Both the position numbers and the translations under genes were made by a program. Below, in pieces: positions 62,940 to 64,000 of a stretch of DNA of 64,000 nucleotides. The DNA lies in NCBI GenBank assembly GCA_021773835.1, contig JAJFJQ010000051.1, forward strand, positions 372,001-436,000, read 5' to 3'. Under the pieces are notes generated by a model. That model saw only the letters and a program-made list of their open reading frames with translations. It was not told the origin of the DNA and did no database searches. This DNA is from Gammaproteobacteria bacterium (GTDB taxonomy: Bacteria; Pseudomonadota; Gammaproteobacteria; Ga0077536). Every line of letters starts with the position of its first letter. Position 1 is the first letter of the stretch.

Positions 62940-63119
62940 ACTCTTTTCAGATATTTTCGCACGGGCGGCGTAGTATCACTGAGCCATCACTAAGCGATTG
63001 GGCACGGGTGGCGCACCCCGAATGTCGAGCAATTGATTATGGTAATAGACAGATTCCACCTATCACATTATTTACTGATTCTGTCTATTTAACTGTTAGG
63101 TTCCTGATACCGAGCAGAG

Positions 63120-63488
63120 ATGTTTGTAAGGTTCACGACTCAAGAAACGGATAGTCAATCCAACTCACTGCAAGGAATATTCATCGCGATCCATAACTTG
63201 AGAAGGGAGAATCGACTGGAGCCGCACGAGGACGAAATTGCATGGCGAAATCTCCAATGGTTGGCGATGCACCTGAAGGCACCAAAAATATTAGAAGAAC
63301 CGGAACACTACCGAGCAATTAGCTGGTTCAAAGATACTGCACGTGAGCCAATAAAGCGGATTCGTGAACTAATTCCAATATTGGAAAGTCACGACATTCA
63401 TATTCAGATGAAAACTACGGACGAGCCCGGAATTGTAATTTATGAAGACGGCTGGCAAATTGCTGCTAAACCACGACGCGGAACCTAA
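63120..63488 (+). CDS. Hypothetical protein, AT-rich
   Basis: I do not recognise this 122-residue protein. It has helical, charged segments (LQGIFIAIHNLRRENRLEPHE, about 18-38; TAREPIKRIRELIPILESH, about 74-92) and no signal peptide or membrane helix. Codons look more AT-rich than in neighbouring genes, and it lies between tRNA-Sec and an IS110-type transposase, which suggests acquired DNA. No good ribosome site is visible upstream of the ATG, so the start is uncertain. Confidence 0.45.
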   Translation: MFVRFTTQETDSQSNSLQGIFIAIHNLRRENRLEPHEDEIAWRNLQWLAMHLKAPKILEEPEHYRAISWFKDTAREPIKRIRELIPILESHDIHIQMKTTDEPGIVIYEDGWQIAAKPRRGT

Positions 63489-63522
63489 CAATTTGCTGAA
63501 CCTGAACATCCCGCTGTAATTT

Positions 63523-64000
63523 TCAAGTTTTCTCGGTTCTAATTTCATAATGTCTTTGGTCGCGCAGCATCCTAAATAAAACTCGACAGAGATGCCGAGC
63601 TAATGAACGGATCGCTTGGTTGTGTTTTTTGCCTTCGGCCCGCTTCTTTTCATAGTAACGTTGCGACTCAGGTACTTGTTTGCGATGTTGATCAACGGCG
63701 ATCATCATAGCAGCGCGCGCATGGGTATTAACGTGCCGTGGTTTTTTTGAACCGCGAAAGGCGCCAGAGCTGTTATCGAGGTTGGCCATACCGAGATACA
63801 CCGCGAGGCTACCGTCATTTTTAAAGCGGCCGACGTTGCCGATCTCGCCGGTAAGCTCGGCCGAGCAGACCGACCCAAAGCCGGGTAATGAAGCGATCAC
63901 CTGGGCGTGTGTTGATTGGCTGATCAATGTCTCGCAGCGCGCCTCAATGTCTTTAATGCGTTGCCTCAAGTCGAGAATTCGCCGAGCATCTTCGAAGATC
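63523..64000 (-). CDS. IS110-family transposase, C-terminal part (cut by window edge)
   Basis: At least 159 residues of an IS110-type transposase; the frame is open to the window end, so the N-terminal part lies beyond 64000. The visible part has a coiled-coil segment, then VIASLPGFGSVCSAELTGEIG, GSLAVYLGMANLDNSSGAFRG and KKPRHVNTHARAAMMIA. These match the C-terminal transposase_20 domain, with the catalytic Ser region. The ending RHLCRVLFRMLRDQR is typical. It marks an insertion element of a family that moves without terminal inverted repeats. Whether the whole element is intact cannot be seen. Confidence 0.85.
   Translation of the reverse strand, partial: IFEDARRILDLRQRIKDIEARCETLISQSTHAQVIASLPGFGSVCSAELTGEIGNVGRFKNDGSLAVYLGMANLDNSSGAFRGSKKPRHVNTHARAAMMIAVDQHRKQVPESQRYYEKKRAEGKKHNQAIRSLARHLCRVLFRMLRDQRHYEIRTEKT

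Overview
The window reads as the chromosome of an uncultured, heterotrophic gammaproteobacterium. YceH and SirB-like proteins, a VPLPA-CTERM surface protein, many flavin and Rieske oxygenases, and a complete bacterial selenocysteine (Sec) apparatus point that way. No rRNA or taxonomic marker is present, so this is inference from gene content. Genes are dense, mostly in short same-strand runs with 4-12 base overlaps or gaps.

Layout. 82-1712: a GT-D-fold glycosyltransferase and yceH, both minus strand. 1887-11998: a plus-strand run of redox and catabolic enzymes (luciferase-like monooxygenase, VOC protein, nitroreductase, SDR, acyl-CoA-dehydrogenase-like flavoprotein, fused 5-oxoprolinase) interrupted by a minus-strand FAD oxidase. 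12054-15791: a TetR/MMPL exporter/LolA-like operon with a perfect inverted-repeat operator candidate. 17353-22332: a plus-strand run of CBS protein, UGSC selenoprotein, its partner, GST, SCP2-like protein, alpha/beta hydrolase and FMN reductase. 23984-26866: a large VPLPA-CTERM protein. 27056-36186: a signalling block (receiver, receiver-cyclase, two hybrid kinases, OmpR-type regulator, unknown helical protein). 37170-39926: Baeyer-Villiger monooxygenase, SirB-like and uracil-DNA-glycosylase-like genes. 40066-43770: porin plus tungstate ABC transporter. 43780-46483: nitroreductase, hydroxylaminobenzene mutase and Rieske oxygenase. 46629-48971: PQQ dehydrogenase with cytochrome c. 48985-56686: assorted enzymes including a haloalkane dehalogenase and a second Baeyer-Villiger monooxygenase. 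56817-62939: second UGSC selenoprotein and partner, methyltransferase, a 130-bp repeat array, selA, selB and tRNA-Sec. The end holds an orphan small gene and an IS110-type transposase cut by the window edge.

The most interesting system is the UGSC module. Two separate loci each encode a protein interrupted by an in-frame TGA followed by Gly-Ser-Cys, at almost the same residue (94 and 95). Each is followed at once by a member of a second, mutually homologous family of about 355 residues that I do not recognise. One copy lies just upstream of selA-selB-tRNA-Sec, so the cell can decode these TGA codons. A conventional gene caller would split both selenoproteins into two pieces. UGSC-motif selenoproteins have been noted in marine metagenome surveys, but the two-gene module has no function I can name. 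A Sec-x-x-Cys redox role is the natural inference.

Secondary themes are probable nitroarene processing (nitroreductase, hydroxylaminobenzene mutase, Rieske oxygenase), an alcohol dehydrogenase with the lanthanide-type Asp-Tyr-Asp signature, and a tungstate importer apparently co-transcribed with an alginate-export-type porin.
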